From assembly GCA_025965475.1 (NCBI GenBank), contig JAOPWV010000079.1:1-53747 (forward strand): a stretch of DNA of 53,747 nucleotides, in the 5' to 3' direction. The DNA is from Frankiales bacterium (GTDB taxonomy: Bacteria > Actinomycetota > Actinomycetes > Mycobacteriales > SCTD01). The notes under the pieces were generated by a model, which saw only the letters and a program-made list of their open reading frames with translations, had not been told where the DNA came from and did no database searches. Each line of letters begins with the position of its first letter. Position 1 is the first letter of the stretch. A program made the position numbers and the translations under genes. This document shows, piece after piece, positions 34,875-44,395 of this stretch.

Positions 34875-35648
34875 CTACCGGACCGGGTGCCCCGCGTCGC
34901 GGACGGCCTGCTTGACCTGGCCGATGGTCAGCTGGCCGAAGTGGAAGACGCTGGCCGCCAGGACCGCGTCCGCCCCCGCCGCGACGGCCGGCGCGAAGTC
35001 CTCGAGCCGGCCGGCTCCGCCGGAGGCGATGACCGGCACGCGCACCGCGGCGCGGACCGCGGTGAGCATGGCGAGGTCGTAGCCCTGCCGGGTACCGTCG
35101 GCGTCCATCGAGTTGAGCAGGATCTCGCCGACCCCGAGCTCCTCGCCCCGCGCGGCCCAGGCCACCGCGTCGATCCCGGTCCCCCGCCGGCCGCCGTGCG
35201 TCGTCACCTCGAAGCCGCTCTCGGTACCGGGCTCGCCGGCCGGGACGCGGCGGGCGTCGACCGACAGCACCACGCACTGGCTGCCGAAACGGCGGGCGCA
35301 CTCGCGCAGCAGTTCCGGCCGCTCCACCGCTGCCGTGTTGATGCCGACCTTGTCCGCACCGGCGCGCAGCAACCGGTCCACATCGTCGGGCTGCCGCACG
35401 CCGCCGCCGACGGTCAGCGGGATGAATACCTGCTCGGCCGTGCGGCGGACCACGTCGTACGTCGTCTCGCGGCTGCCGCTGGACGCGGTGATGTCGAGGA
35501 ACACCAGCTCGTCGGCGCCCTCGGCGTCATACACCCGGGCCATCTCGACCGGGTCGCCGGCGTCGACGAGGTCGGTGAAGTTGACGCCCTTCACGACGCG
35601 CCCGGCGTCGACGTCGAGGCAGGGGATCACACGTACGGCGACAGTCAC
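34875..35648 (-). CDS. hisF: imidazole glycerol phosphate synthase cyclase subunit
   Basis: 257-residue TIM barrel that, with HisH, makes imidazole glycerol phosphate and AICAR. Catalytic Asp residues sit in [16 protein letters not shown] and VVLSVDARR. The phosphate loops are [12 protein letters not shown] and [16 protein letters not shown] 35648 has TAGGGT six bases upstream, so it is likely transcribed alone and leaderless. It is separated from hisH and priA by the MFS-MarR pair and ridA, a departure from the usual hisH-priA-hisF run. Confidence 0.96.
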   Translation of the reverse strand: MTVAVRVIPCLDVDAGRVVKGVNFTDLVDAGDPVEMARVYDAEGADELVFLDITASSGSRETTYDVVRRTAEQVFIPLTVGGGVRQPDDVDRLLRAGADKVGINTAAVERPELLRECARRFGSQCVVLSVDARRVPAGEPGTESGFEVTTHGGRRGTGIDAVAWAARGEELGVGEILLNSMDADGTRQGYDLAMLTAVRAAVRVPVIASGGAGRLEDFAPAVAAGADAVLAASVFHFGQLTIGQVKQAVRDAGHPVR

Positions 35649-35654
35649 GTCTCG

Positions 35655-35660
35655 ACCCTA
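35655..35660 (-). promoter_or_regulatory. -10 box TAGGGT, leaderless hisF
   Basis: TAGGGT lies six bases before the hisF GTG in the short gap after the marR-type gene. Confidence 0.45.
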
Positions 35661-35677
35661 GGGGAACGCCGAACCGG

Positions 35678-36127
35678 TCAGAGCTCGGCCAGCAACGCCC
35701 GCAGGGCGGGAAGCGCGGCGGCCAGCCGCTCGAGGTCCTCCGGCGGCAGGCGACGCATCCCGTCGGCCAGCAGCGCGTCCCGGCTCTGGCGGGTCCGGGT
35801 GAGCAGCGCGCGGCCGTCCCCGGTCAGGTCGATGTAGGTCCCCCTGGCATCCTGCGGATCGGGCGACCGCACGACCAGGCGGCGCTCGGCGAGCAGATCG
35901 ACCACACGGGAGGCCGTGGGCGGGCCGACCCCTTCACGGGCCGCGAGGTCGCGCAGTCGAAGCGGGCCGTGCTCCTCCAGGTTGGCCAGTGCGGACAGCT
36001 GCGAGGGCGTGACGCCGTCCACGCCGGCGGTGCTGCGCAGGCGGCGTACCGCCCGGCTGAGGGTGAGCCGCAGCTCGGCGGCGACCTGCGCGGCGTCGGG
36101 GACGACCTGGGGGCGGGCGCTCATCAC
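35678..36127 (-). CDS. MarR family transcriptional regulator
   Basis: 149-residue winged-helix regulator. The DNA-binding part is [20 protein letters not shown] then [20 protein letters not shown], and the wing is [18 protein letters not shown]; flanking helices form the dimer. GTG 36127 overlaps the stop of the MFS gene (GTGA; an ATG one codon later is the alternative). Regulator downstream of, and coupled to, the exporter suggests that it represses the whole pair. A perfect palindrome before the MFS gene is the likely operator. Confidence 0.92.
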   Translation of the reverse strand: MMSARPQVVPDAAQVAAELRLTLSRAVRRLRSTAGVDGVTPSQLSALANLEEHGPLRLRDLAAREGVGPPTASRVVDLLAERRLVVRSPDPQDARGTYIDLTGDGRALLTRTRQSRDALLADGMRRLPPEDLERLAAALPALRALLAEL

Positions 36128-37917
36128 GTGGCTCCGATGCTGTCGGGGACACGACCGCCCGGCACGGGGCCGGCCGGCGCGACGGACGCGTCCGCGCCGT
36201 CGTCATGAACGTACTTCCTGCCCCGCATCAGGCTGGCGGCCGCACTGACGAGGGTCATGACGATGGCCAGCGTGAAGACGATGACCAGGCCCTGATGGAA
36301 CGGCCCGGAGATCAGCTGCGGGAAGAACTGCTTGCCGGTCAGCACCGCCCGGTCGGCCGACGGGAGACTGCCGAGCACCTGCGGGCCGAGCAGCGTCTGG
36401 ATCGGGTTGAACCCGAGGAACGCCGCGAACAGCGTCGCTACGGGCGGCGCCTGTCCGACAGCCTGGGCGACCCCCGCGGGAACGCCGTGTGCCTGCAGCC
36501 CGGCGGTCATCGTCTGGGGCAGCGACGAGGCGAGGCCCACGATCATCAGCGAGAAGAAGATGCCGATGGACAGCGACGACCCCGAGTTGAAGAACGTGCC
36601 GCGCATGCCCGCGGCCGCACCGCGGCGGTTGGCCGGGACGCTGTTCATGATCGCCGTCGCGTTCGGTGACGAGAACAAGCCGGAGCCGATGCCGTTGAGG
36701 GCGATGAGGACCGCGAACAGCCAGTACGGGAAGTCCGTGGGGAGCAGCAGCAGCCCGAGGAAACTCACCGCGACGAGCAGCAGCCCGCCGGTCGCGAAGG
36801 CGCGTGCGCCGTGCCGGTCGGACAGCGCGCCGGCCAGCGGGCCGGCGACGAGGAAGGCCGCGGTCAGCGGTACGAGGTAGATGCCGGCCCACAACGGCGT
36901 GCTCTCGTAGCTGAAGCCATGCAGGGGCAGCCAGATCCCCTGCAACCAGATGATGAGGATGAACTGCAGACCGCCGCGGGCGATGGCGGACAGCCAGCCG
37001 GCGAGGTTACCCGCCGTGAAGGCGCGGATCTTGAACAGCGCCAGGTCGAACATCGGGTCCTGGACCCGGGTCTCGACCAGGCAGAAGACGACGAGCAGCG
37101 CCACACCGCCGATGAGGCCGGAGAGCACCCACGGGCTGGTCCAGCCCATGTCGTGGCCGCCGTACGGCTGGATGCCGTACGTGATCGCGGCCAGCAGCGC
37201 GGTGAGCCCGACGGCGAACAGCAGGTTGCCCCACCAGTCGATCCGGGCGGGCGCACGGCGGCCCTGCTCGTGCAGCGACGTGTAGGACCAGATCGTGCCG
37301 GCGATGCCGAACGGGATGGAGACCAGGAACACCAGCCGCCAGTCGACCTCGGAGAGCAGGCCGCCGAGGATCAGCCCGAGGAACGAACCGGCGATCGCCG
37401 CAACCTGGTTGATGCCCAGCGCCATGCCGCGCCGGTCGGCCGGAAAGGCGTCAGTCAGGATCGCCGTCGAGTTGGCGAAGATCATCGCTGCCCCGACGCC
37501 CTGCACCACCCGCCACAGGATGAGCCAGAGCGCGCCACCGCCGCCGGCGAGCGGGTCGACCGCGAGTGCGACGGACGCGACCGTGAAGACGACGAAACCG
37601 AGGCTGTAGATCCGCACCCGGCCGTAGATGTCGCCGAGGCGGCCGAGCGAGACGACGAGCACCGCGGTCACGAGCAGGAAGCCCATGAGCATCCACAGCA
37701 GGTAGCTCACGTTGCCCGGGGCCAGCGGGTCGAGGTGGATGCCGCGGAAGATCGCCGGCAACGAGATGAGCACGATCGAGGAGTTGATCGTCGCCATGAG
37801 CATGCCGAGCGTGGTGTTGGACAGCGCGACCCACGGATACCGCGGACTGTCGGCTGCCACCTTCGGCTGCCGCCGTCGCCGGTCCCCCGTCGCCTCCGTC
37901 TGTACTTCCGTTGCCAC
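36124..37917 (-). CDS. MFS drug exporter, DHA2 (14-TM) family
   Basis: 597-residue proton-driven exporter with about 14 hydrophobic segments. Motif A is [14 protein letters not shown], with [20 protein letters not shown] and the antiporter motif-C-like run [13 protein letters not shown]. The substrate is unknown; family members export antibiotics and toxic cations. The frame is open to 38010, but I start at GTG 37917: AGAGG lies upstream and the N-terminus before the first helix is then 30 residues. An ATG at 37932 is possible. The stop overlaps the marR-type gene. Confidence 0.9.
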   Translation of the reverse strand: MATEVQTEATGDRRRRQPKVAADSPRYPWVALSNTTLGMLMATINSSIVLISLPAIFRGIHLDPLAPGNVSYLLWMLMGFLLVTAVLVVSLGRLGDIYGRVRIYSLGFVVFTVASVALAVDPLAGGGGALWLILWRVVQGVGAAMIFANSTAILTDAFPADRRGMALGINQVAAIAGSFLGLILGGLLSEVDWRLVFLVSIPFGIAGTIWSYTSLHEQGRRAPARIDWWGNLLFAVGLTALLAAITYGIQPYGGHDMGWTSPWVLSGLIGGVALLVVFCLVETRVQDPMFDLALFKIRAFTAGNLAGWLSAIARGGLQFILIIWLQGIWLPLHGFSYESTPLWAGIYLVPLTAAFLVAGPLAGALSDRHGARAFATGGLLLVAVSFLGLLLLPTDFPYWLFAVLIALNGIGSGLFSSPNATAIMNSVPANRRGAAAGMRGTFFNSGSSLSIGIFFSLMIVGLASSLPQTMTAGLQAHGVPAGVAQAVGQAPPVATLFAAFLGFNPIQTLLGPQVLGSLPSADRAVLTGKQFFPQLISGPFHQGLVIVFTLAIVMTLVSAAASLMRGRKYVHDDGADASVAPAGPVPGGRVPDSIGAT

Positions 37918-37942
37918 GCGTCCACCTCTCATCGGGTCGGTC

Positions 37943-37962
37943 GTTCGTTGATGACAACGAAC
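37943..37962. promoter_or_regulatory. 20-bp palindrome, likely MarR operator
   Basis: GTTCGTTGATGACAACGAAC: two perfect 8-base arms around a 4-base centre, 25 bases before the MFS start codon. It is AT-rich against its surroundings. Size and symmetry suit a MarR dimer, and the placement would block the promoter or early elongation. Confidence 0.7.
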
Positions 37963-38002
37963 TGCCTGCCCCGGCATTCCTGGACGCAACCGCAGTGTGG
38001 GG

Positions 38003-38461
38003 TCAGGCACCGATCCAGGCGTCGGCCTCGATCTCGACGAGCAGCCGCGGGTCGATCAGCCGGGACACCTCGAGCAGCGACGTGGCGGGCCGGATGTCAC
38101 CGAACACCTCGCCGTGGGCCCTCCCCGCCTCCTCCCACCGCGACATGTCGGTCAGGTAGATGCGGGTGCGCACGACGTGCTCCGGCCCGGCCCCGAGCCG
38201 CTCCAGCGCGGCCACGACCACCTGCAGGGCGACGCGGGCCTGGCCGTGAACGTCGCCCTCGTGCACGACCTCCCCGTCCACCGTGGCGGTGCAGCCGCTG
38301 ACGTGGATCGTGTCGCCGGCCCGGACCGCACGGCTGTAGCCGACGATCGCCTCCCAGGGCCCGCCGGACCCGATCCGCTCGACCCCCGGGCGCTCTGTTC
38401 CTGCAGCCTCTGTTCCTGCTGCCTCTGTTCCTGCAGCCTCTGTTCCTGGACGCGCGGTCAC
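38003..38461 (-). CDS. RidA (YjgF/YER057c) family protein
   Basis: 152-residue RidA-like protein. The core (about residue 30 on) has [60 protein letters not shown], and [20 protein letters not shown]. RidA hydrolyses reactive enamine/imine intermediates, but this is a divergent subgroup. GTG 38461 overlaps the priA stop (GTGA), which fixes the start. The first 25 residues are an unusual Glu-Ala-Ala-Gly-Thr repeat encoded by a 15-bp tandem repeat. It closes the hisDCBH-priA operon. Confidence 0.88.
   Translation of the reverse strand: MTARPGTEAAGTEAAGTEAAGTERPGVERIGSGGPWEAIVGYSRAVRAGDTIHVSGCTATVDGEVVHEGDVHGQARVALQVVVAALERLGAGPEHVVRTRIYLTDMSRWEEAGRAHGEVFGDIRPATSLLEVSRLIDPRLLVEIEADAWIGA
38392..38451 (-). 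repeat. 15-bp tandem repeat at ridA 5' end
   Basis: Four units of CCTCTGTTCCTGCAG (plus-strand view), with one or a few differences each. They are in frame and encode GTEAA repeats in the N-terminal extension of the RidA-like protein. Confidence 0.9.
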
Positions 38462-39177
38462 TGCACGGCCGCCAGCGCCTCGGGGAGCGTGAACTCCCCG
38501 GCGTACAGCGCCTTGCCGACGATCGCGCCCTCGACGCCGATTGGCACGAGGCCGGCCAGCACGCGCAGGTCGTCCAGCGAGCTGACGCCGCCGGAGGCCA
38601 CCACCGGACGATCGGTGACCCCACAGACCTGGGTGAGCAACTCGACGTTCGGGCCGGTGAGGGTGCCGTCCCGGCGCACGTCGGTCACGACGTAGCGCGC
38701 GCACCCCTCGCTGTCGAGGCGGGCGAGCACCGCCCAGAGGTCGCCACCCTCCTTCGTCCAGCCGCGAGCCGCCAGCGTGGTGCCGCGCACGTCGAGCCCC
38801 ACGGCGATCCGGTCGCCGTACGTCGCGATCGCCTTGGCGCACCAGTCCGGCGACTCGAGGGCCGCCGTCCCGAGGTTGACCCGCGCGCAGCCGGTGGCCA
38901 GCGCGGCCTCGAGCGACGCGTCGTCGCGGATCCCGCCGGACAGCTCGACGCGCACGTCCAGCTCACCGACGACCCGCGCGAGCAGCTCGCGGTTGGAGCC
39001 GCGCCCGAAGGCCGCGTCGAGGTCGACCAGGTGGACCCACTCGGCCCCGTCGCGCTGCCACTGCAGCGCCGCCTCCAGCGGGTCGCCGTACGACGTCTCG
39101 CTGCCGGCCTCGCCCTGGACCAGGCGGACGGCCTGCCCGTCCGCGACGTCGACGGCGGGAAGGAGTTCGAGCTTCAT
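38458..39177 (-). CDS. priA: phosphoribosyl isomerase A (HisA/TrpF bifunctional)
   Basis: 239-residue TIM barrel isomerising ProFAR in histidine synthesis and, in actinobacteria without trpF, also phosphoribosylanthranilate in tryptophan synthesis. Asp10 in [15 protein letters not shown] and the second Asp in [15 protein letters not shown] are the catalytic pair; [10 protein letters not shown] and [12 protein letters not shown] are the phosphate loops. Dual function is supported here by a trp cluster with no trpF, but is inference. ATG 39177 overlaps the preceding membrane gene stop (ATGA). The frame opens further upstream without coding character. Confidence 0.93.
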   Translation of the reverse strand: MKLELLPAVDVADGQAVRLVQGEAGSETSYGDPLEAALQWQRDGAEWVHLVDLDAAFGRGSNRELLARVVGELDVRVELSGGIRDDASLEAALATGCARVNLGTAALESPDWCAKAIATYGDRIAVGLDVRGTTLAARGWTKEGGDLWAVLARLDSEGCARYVVTDVRRDGTLTGPNVELLTQVCGVTDRPVVASGGVSSLDDLRVLAGLVPIGVEGAIVGKALYAGEFTLPEALAAVQ

Positions 39178-39512
39178 CGGGAGGAACCTCTCGAAGGGGT
39201 GCGGACGAGGACGACGAGCAACGGCAGAGCGAGCAGGCTGAGCACGGCGAGGCCGAGGCGGGTACGCGGCTCGACGGTGAACTGCCAGAACAGCCACTGC
39301 AGGACGAGCCAGCCGAAGCCGAGCCCGAGCCGCAGCCGGGTCGGCAGGGCGCCGTACCGACGAGGCCGGCGGCGACGTGTGGGCAGGGCGGGCAGGCCGG
39401 GTCGCCACCTGCGGCGCCGGTCCTGACGGGCACGGGTGCGGGCAGGCTGCTCCCGCTCGGCGGCCTGGACCGCCTCGCGAGCCGCCCTGGCCCGCGCGCG
39501 CTCCTTGCTCAC
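39174..39512 (-). CDS. small his-operon membrane protein
   Basis: 112-residue protein. The N-terminal half is very basic and probably cytosolic ([20 protein letters not shown] then RRRRWRPG). Two hydrophobic segments follow ([19 protein letters not shown] and [18 protein letters not shown]). I recall similar unnamed proteins between hisH and priA in other actinobacteria; the function is unknown. GTG 39512, ten bases after the hisH stop, is chosen over an upstream start inside hisH. It overlaps priA by four bases. Confidence 0.75.
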   Translation of the reverse strand: MSKERARARAAREAVQAAEREQPARTRARQDRRRRWRPGLPALPTRRRRPRRYGALPTRLRLGLGFGWLVLQWLFWQFTVEPRTRLGLAVLSLLALPLLVVLVRTPSRGSSR

Positions 39513-39522
39513 CGGCCGGAGG

Positions 39523-40128
39523 TCACAGGCTCTTGAGCCAGTTCTCCAGCACGGCGGCGCCGGCGTCGCCGCTCTTCTCCGGGTGGAACTGGGTGGCCGA
39601 CAGCGGGCCGCGCTCGACGGCAGCAGCGAACCGGTCGCCATGCTCGGCGTAGGTCACCAGCGCATCCGGCACCGTCCGCGCGGCGTACGAGTGCACGAAG
39701 TAGAACCGCTCGTCCTCGATGCCGTCGAAGAGCACCGACCCCTCGGGTGCGTCGACGGTGTTCCAGCCCATGTGCGGCACCACATCGGCCTCGAGCCGGG
39801 TCACCTCGCCGGCGAACATGCCGAGGCCGGTCGACTCCTCGCCGTGCTCCACGCCCTTCTCGAACAGCACCTGCATGCCGACGCAGATCCCGAGGACGGG
39901 CCGGCCCTTGCGCAGCCGGTTCCACATGACGGTGCCGCCGCGGACGGCGTTGATGCCGGTCATGCAGGCGGCGAAGGCGCCCACGCCGGGGACGACCAGA
40001 CCGTCCGCCTCGTTGGCCGCGTCGTTGTCCGCGGTGACGGTGACCTCGGCGCCGGCGCGGGTCAGCGCCCGCTCGGCCGAGCGCAGGTTGCCCGAGCCGT
40101 AGTCGAGGACGACGACGCGGGGGCTCAC
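39523..40128 (-). CDS. hisH: imidazole glycerol phosphate synthase glutaminase subunit
   Basis: 201-residue class I glutamine amidotransferase supplying ammonia to HisF. The oxyanion region is [11 protein letters not shown], the nucleophile is Cys82 in [18 protein letters not shown] is conserved, and the His-Glu pair is in [15 protein letters not shown] 40128 overlaps the hisB stop (GTGA), which sets the start against a longer open frame. The stop is ten bases before the small membrane protein gene. Confidence 0.95.
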   Translation of the reverse strand: MSPRVVVLDYGSGNLRSAERALTRAGAEVTVTADNDAANEADGLVVPGVGAFAACMTGINAVRGGTVMWNRLRKGRPVLGICVGMQVLFEKGVEHGEESTGLGMFAGEVTRLEADVVPHMGWNTVDAPEGSVLFDGIEDERFYFVHSYAARTVPDALVTYAEHGDRFAAAVERGPLSATQFHPEKSGDAGAAVLENWLKSL

Positions 40129-40712
40129 AGGACGCCCTTGGTACTGGGCACGCCCGCCACCCGCGGGTCCAGGGCGACCGCGTCGCGCAGCGCCCGTGCG
40201 ACGGCCTTGAACTGCGCCTCGACGAGGTGGTGCGCGTTGCGCCCGGACAACACCCGCACGTGCAGCGCGATGTCGGCGGTCGCGACGATCGACTCCCAGA
40301 TGTGGCGCGTGAGGGTCGTGTCGTACGAGCCGATCAGCTCGACCATGTCGGGCTCGACGTGGACGACGTACGGCCGGCCGGACAGGTCGACGGCGGCCTG
40401 CACGAGGCACTCGTCGAGCGGCACCAGGGCGTCGCCGAACCGCCGGATGCCTGCCTTGTCCCCCAGCGCCTCCTTCAGGGCGGAGCCGATGGCCAGCGAC
40501 GTGTCCTCGACGGTGTGGTGCGCGTCCACCTGGAGGTCGCCCTTGGTGACGACCGTCAGGTCGAAGCCACCGTGCTTGCCGAGCTGGGTGACCATGTGGT
40601 CGAAGAAGGGCACGCCGGTGTCCGAGGACGCCTGGCCGGTGCCGTCGAGGTCGAGCTCGACCCGGACGTCGCTCTCCTTGGTGGTGCGCTCGATGAGCGA
40701 ACGGCGGTTCAC
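40125..40712 (-). CDS. hisB: imidazoleglycerol-phosphate dehydratase
   Basis: 195-residue Mn-dependent dehydratase, monofunctional (no phosphatase domain). Metal-binding His clusters are in [18 protein letters not shown] and [19 protein letters not shown], with [20 protein letters not shown] 40712 overlaps the hisC stop within GTGTGA. The stop overlaps hisH. Confidence 0.96.
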   Translation of the reverse strand: MNRRSLIERTTKESDVRVELDLDGTGQASSDTGVPFFDHMVTQLGKHGGFDLTVVTKGDLQVDAHHTVEDTSLAIGSALKEALGDKAGIRRFGDALVPLDECLVQAAVDLSGRPYVVHVEPDMVELIGSYDTTLTRHIWESIVATADIALHVRVLSGRNAHHLVEAQFKAVARALRDAVALDPRVAGVPSTKGVL

Positions 40713-41797
40713 ACGATCTCCTTCAGGGCATCCAGGAACGCGGTGGTCTCGGGCTCGGTGCCCGCGTTGACGCGCAGCCAGCCGGCCAGGCCGGGGCCAC
40801 TCGAGACGTCGCGGACCAGCACGCCCCTGTCGAGCAGGGCCTGCCAGGTCTTGGCCGGCTCGTCGAACGGGCCGAACAGCAGGAAGTTCGCCTCGGTCGG
40901 GACGACGGTCAGGCCGAGGCCCTCGATCTCGCGGACGATCCGGTCCCGCTGCTCCTTGACCGCCTGCACGGTCCCGAGCAGCTCGCCGGTGTGCGCGAGC
41001 GCGGTACGCGCCGCGACCTGGGTGAGGGCCGACAGGTGGTACGGCAGCCGGACCAGGCGGAGCACATCCACGACCTCGGAGCTGGCCGCGAGGTAGCCCA
41101 GCCGGGTGCCGGCCATGGCGAACGCCTTGCTCATCGTGCGGCTGACCAGCAGCCGGGGGAAACGCTCGAGCAGCCGGACCGCGGACGGCTGCGCGGAGAA
41201 CTCGCCGTACGCCTCGTCCACCACGACGATGCCGGGCGCGGACTCGCACACCGCGGCGATGACGTCCAGCGGCGTGAGCGTGCCGGTCGGGTTGTTCGGG
41301 GTGGTGATGAACACGACGTCGGGCCGGTGCAGCTGCAGCGCGTCGACGGCGAGCTCGGCGGTCAGCGTGAAGTCGGCAAGGCGCGGGACCGCGACCCAGC
41401 CGGTGTTGGTGCCCGCGGCCAGCAGCGGGTGCATCGAGTACGACGGCTCGAAGCCCATCGCCACCCGCCCCGGGCCGCCGAAGGCCTGCAGCACCTGCTG
41501 GAGCACCTCGTTGGACCCGTTGGCCGCCCACACCTGCTCGAGCTCGAGCGGCACCCCCGTCTGGACCGCCAGGTAGTCCGCGAGCTCTCCGCGCAGCTCC
41601 ACCGCCTCGCGGTCCGGGTAGCGGTTGAGCGTGGCCGCGGCCTCGCCGACGGCGCGCTGCAGGTCCGCGATCAACCGGGGCGACGGCGGGTGCGGGTTCT
41701 CGTTGACGTTGAGCTGGATGGCCTCGGGCAGCTGCGGTGCGCCGTACGGCGCCTTGCCGCGCAGGTCGTCGCGGACCGGGAGCTCGCCGGCGCTCAC
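40709..41797 (-). CDS. hisC: histidinol-phosphate aminotransferase
   Basis: 362-residue fold-type I PLP aminotransferase. Conserved [59 protein letters not shown], and the PLP Lys224 in [16 protein letters not shown] are present. GTG 41797 overlaps the hisD stop (GTGA) and its own stop overlaps hisB. Confidence 0.96.
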   Translation of the reverse strand: MSAGELPVRDDLRGKAPYGAPQLPEAIQLNVNENPHPPSPRLIADLQRAVGEAAATLNRYPDREAVELRGELADYLAVQTGVPLELEQVWAANGSNEVLQQVLQAFGGPGRVAMGFEPSYSMHPLLAAGTNTGWVAVPRLADFTLTAELAVDALQLHRPDVVFITTPNNPTGTLTPLDVIAAVCESAPGIVVVDEAYGEFSAQPSAVRLLERFPRLLVSRTMSKAFAMAGTRLGYLAASSEVVDVLRLVRLPYHLSALTQVAARTALAHTGELLGTVQAVKEQRDRIVREIEGLGLTVVPTEANFLLFGPFDEPAKTWQALLDRGVLVRDVSSGPGLAGWLRVNAGTEPETTAFLDALKEIV

Positions 41798-43077
41798 GTG
41801 ACCCTGACCCGAACCGCCTCGACGTGCGCCACGAGGTCCTCGGCACCGCCCAGCGCGGCGACGTGCGGGGCGACGGAGGCCAGCGCGGACGGCGAGTACT
41901 CGATCAGCGACATCCGCTTGAGGAACGACTGCGCGGACAGGCCACTGGAGAAGCGGGCCGTGCCGCCGGTCGGCAGGACGTGGTTGGAGCCGGCCAGGTA
42001 GTCACCGAGGCTCACCGGCGTGTGGTTGCCGATGAAGACCGCACCCGCGTTGCGCACCCGCCGGGCCCGCTGGGGCGCATCGGTGGTGATGACCTCCAGG
42101 TGCTCGGCCGCCCAGGCGTCGACCACCTCGAGGCCGTGGTCGAGGTCGTCGACGAGGACGTACGCCGACTGCCCGGCCAGGGCGGTCTCGACGCGCTCCC
42201 GGTGCCGGGTGGAGGCGACCTGCTTGTCGAGCTCGACGTCGACGGCGTCGAGCAGCGCGGCGCTCGGGGTGACGAGCAGGCAGGCGGCCAGCGGGTCGTG
42301 CTCGGCCTGGGCGACCAGGTCGGCGGCGACGTAGGCCGGCTCGGCCGTGTCGTCGGCCAGGATACCGATCTCGGTGGGCCCGGCCTCGGCGTCGATACCG
42401 GCCCGGCCCTGCACCAGCCGCTTGGCGGCGGCGACGTAGACGTTGCCGGGCCCGGTGATGACGTCGACCGCTGGGCAGCCCTCGACGCCGTACGCGAACA
42501 TCGCGATCGCCTGGGCGCCACCGACCGCGTAGACCTCCTTCACGCCGAGCAGCGCGCAGGCGGCCATGACCGCCGGGTGCGGGAGGCCGTCCGCCTTGGG
42601 CGGGCTGGCAACAGCGAGGCTGCCCACGCCGGCGACGAGGGCGGGCACGACGTTCATGACGACACTGCTCGGATAGGCGACCAGGCCGCCCGGCACGTAG
42701 AGGCCGACGCGGCCGACAGGTACCCAGCGCTCGGTGACCGTCGCGCCGTCCACGACGTCGACCACCACGTCGTCGCGGAGCTGGGCCGTACTGACCCGGC
42801 GGACCCGGCGGGCCGCCTCCTCGAGCGCGTCCCGGACGGCCGGGTCCAGCTCGTCGAGCGCCTGCTGCAGCGCGGCGGCACCGACCCGCAGATCGGACAG
42901 GCGTACGCCGTCGAAGCGCTCGGTCGCCTCACGCACCGCGTCAGCGCCGCGGTCCCGGACCGCCTCGACGATGGGGCGCACCTGCTCCACGGCCGCACCG
43001 ACGTCCAACTGGGCCCGCGGCAGCAGATCACGCACGCCGGCGTCACGGCGACCTCGCAGGTCGATGCGGGTCAGCAC
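41794..43077 (-). CDS. hisD: histidinol dehydrogenase
   Basis: 427-residue Zn enzyme performing the last two oxidations to histidine. Signatures are [61 protein letters not shown] and [19 protein letters not shown] 43077 with GAGGAG seven bases upstream is the best start, though the frame runs on to 43176. It is the first gene of hisD-C-B-H-membrane protein-priA-ridA, all but one junction overlapping. A TAGGCT -10 lies about 50 bases upstream. No His-rich leader peptide is visible. Confidence 0.95.
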   Translation of the reverse strand: MLTRIDLRGRRDAGVRDLLPRAQLDVGAAVEQVRPIVEAVRDRGADAVREATERFDGVRLSDLRVGAAALQQALDELDPAVRDALEEAARRVRRVSTAQLRDDVVVDVVDGATVTERWVPVGRVGLYVPGGLVAYPSSVVMNVVPALVAGVGSLAVASPPKADGLPHPAVMAACALLGVKEVYAVGGAQAIAMFAYGVEGCPAVDVITGPGNVYVAAAKRLVQGRAGIDAEAGPTEIGILADDTAEPAYVAADLVAQAEHDPLAACLLVTPSAALLDAVDVELDKQVASTRHRERVETALAGQSAYVLVDDLDHGLEVVDAWAAEHLEVITTDAPQRARRVRNAGAVFIGNHTPVSLGDYLAGSNHVLPTGGTARFSSGLSAQSFLKRMSLIEYSPSALASVAPHVAALGGAEDLVAHVEAVRVRVT

Positions 43078-43126
43078 GGGAACGCTCCTCAGGCTCGGTC
43101 CGACGGTCGGTCTGGCGTCGTCGCTC

Positions 43127-43132
43127 AGCCTA
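43127..43132 (-). promoter_or_regulatory. -10 box TAGGCT for hisD operon
   Basis: TAGGCT, preceded by CGCCGC, would start transcription near 43120 and give an untranslated leader of about 43 bases before hisD. The same CGCCGCTAG context occurs in mirror image before the divergent LON-domain gene. Confidence 0.4.
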
Positions 43133-43181
43133 GCGGCGGGGTCGACCCCCTTTCGTGCGGCGCCCGTGTGACGCACGCCGC

Positions 43182-43187
43182 TAGCCT
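43182..43187 (+). promoter_or_regulatory. -10 box TAGCCT, leaderless LON-domain gene
   Basis: TAGCCT lies six bases before the ATG at 43194. CTAGCGGCG (43130-43138) and CGCCGCTAG (43176-43184) form a perfect 9-base inverted repeat joining the two divergent promoters. Confidence 0.45.
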
Positions 43188-43193
43188 GCGGTC

Positions 43194-43865
43194 ATGCCGC
43201 GACGGCTTCCGCTCTTCCCCTTGGGCCTGGTGCTGTTCCCGGGCCTGGTCCTTCCGCTGCACGTGTTCGAGGAGCGGTACCGCGTCCTCGTCCGCGAGTT
43301 GCTGGAGCTGCCCGAGGACGAACGGTTCTTCGGCGTCGTCGCGATCCGGCAGGGCCGCGAGGTCGGCGCGGACGGCATCACCGCCCTGCACACGGTGGGC
43401 TGTACGGCCCGGCTCCGCCAGTCCGACGAGTACGGCGACGGGCGCTTCGACATCGTCACCACCGGGGTGCAGCGCTTCCGGCTGGACGGGCTCGAGCACG
43501 ACCGGCCCTACCTGGTCGGCGAGGTGGAGCTGCTCGCCGACGAGCTGGACCCCAGCCGCGAGGCCGAGGTGCTGGACGCCGCGGTGCGGGTGGCTTACCT
43601 CGACTACCTCGGTGCTCTCGACGAGGCGGGTGCGGACGGCATCGTGGTGCCCGACCTGCCCGACGACAGCCTGGTGCTCGGCTTTCTCGTCGCCGCAACC
43701 GTCCTCGTCGATCTCGAGGACCGCCAGTCGCTGCTGGCCGAGCCGGACGGGGTCGCCCGGCTGCGCAGTGAACTCGCGCTGCTCCGCCGCGAGGCTCAGC
43801 TCCTGCGCATACTGCTCGCCGCACCTGCACCCGAGCTGTCCCGGACGCCGGTCAGCCCGAACTAG
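43194..43865 (+). CDS. LON substrate-binding domain protein
   Basis: 223-residue protein consisting only of the N-terminal LON domain: RLPLFPLGLVLFPGLVLPLH, VFEERYRVLVRELLELPEDE, FFGVVAIRQGREVG, and the GRFDIVTTGVQRFRL block. The ATPase and protease parts of Lon are absent, as is usual for these stand-alone proteins, so it may bind substrates or peptides but cannot degrade them by itself. It is probably leaderless. Its TAG stop overlaps that of the convergent gene (CTAG, 43862-43865). Confidence 0.88.
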   Translation: MPRRLPLFPLGLVLFPGLVLPLHVFEERYRVLVRELLELPEDERFFGVVAIRQGREVGADGITALHTVGCTARLRQSDEYGDGRFDIVTTGVQRFRLDGLEHDRPYLVGEVELLADELDPSREAEVLDAAVRVAYLDYLGALDEAGADGIVVPDLPDDSLVLGFLVAATVLVDLEDRQSLLAEPDGVARLRSELALLRREAQLLRILLAAPAPELSRTPVSPN

Positions 43866-44395
43866 TCGATCTCCTCGACCCGGCTCAGCATCAGCGCGAG
43901 GAACGCGCCCAACCCCGCGATCGGCCACACCAGGATGATCACCTTGGCCTGCAGTGCGACGTTGGCGCCGTAGCGCCCGAGGGTCCCGGCCTGGGCCGCC
44001 GTCCGGAGCTGGTCCTGGCCGAGGCGCATGCCGACCTTGGCGGCGACCAGCGCGGCCAGCAGCCCGCCCACCGTGAGCGCCGCGACCGTGACCGGACCGG
44101 ACCTGCGGCCGGCGAGCCAGCCCACGATCCCGGTCAGCAGGCCCGCGACCAGGCAGACCGCCAGGAACCAGCCGTCCGCCGCGACGAACACCTCCGTGCC
44201 GCCGTCGTCGACGATCGGCACCCCGGATGCGCCGATGCTGACGTGCGCGTGCGGGGCCAGCGCCGACCAGAGGAGGCCGGCCGGGGGCCCGAGCAGGACC
44301 GTCAGCGTGAGCAGGAAGAAGCCGACGACGGCATCCTGGCGCCAGCGCGCGGGACCCGACGGCGCGGTGACCTCCGGCTCGGCGAGCAGACTCAC
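43862..44395 (-). CDS. membrane protein, possibly DUF2567-like
   Basis: 177-residue protein with four hydrophobic segments: VVGFFLLTLTVLLGPPAGLLW, WFLAVCLVAGLLTGIVGWLA, VTVAALTVGGLLAALVAAKV and VIILVWPIAGLGAFLALML. Between the first two is an extracytoplasmic loop containing GTEVFVAADG. The layout suggests DUF2567-like actinobacterial proteins, but I am unsure. GTG 44395 overlaps the stop of the ABC-2 permease gene, so it is the third member of that operon and may assist the transporter. Confidence 0.7.
   Translation of the reverse strand: MSLLAEPEVTAPSGPARWRQDAVVGFFLLTLTVLLGPPAGLLWSALAPHAHVSIGASGVPIVDDGGTEVFVAADGWFLAVCLVAGLLTGIVGWLAGRRSGPVTVAALTVGGLLAALVAAKVGMRLGQDQLRTAAQAGTLGRYGANVALQAKVIILVWPIAGLGAFLALMLSRVEEID

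Noticed and set aside
38462-38842. N-terminal extension of the RidA-like gene into priA
   Set aside because: The extra codons lie inside priA in another frame. The GTG in the 4-base overlap is the natural start.
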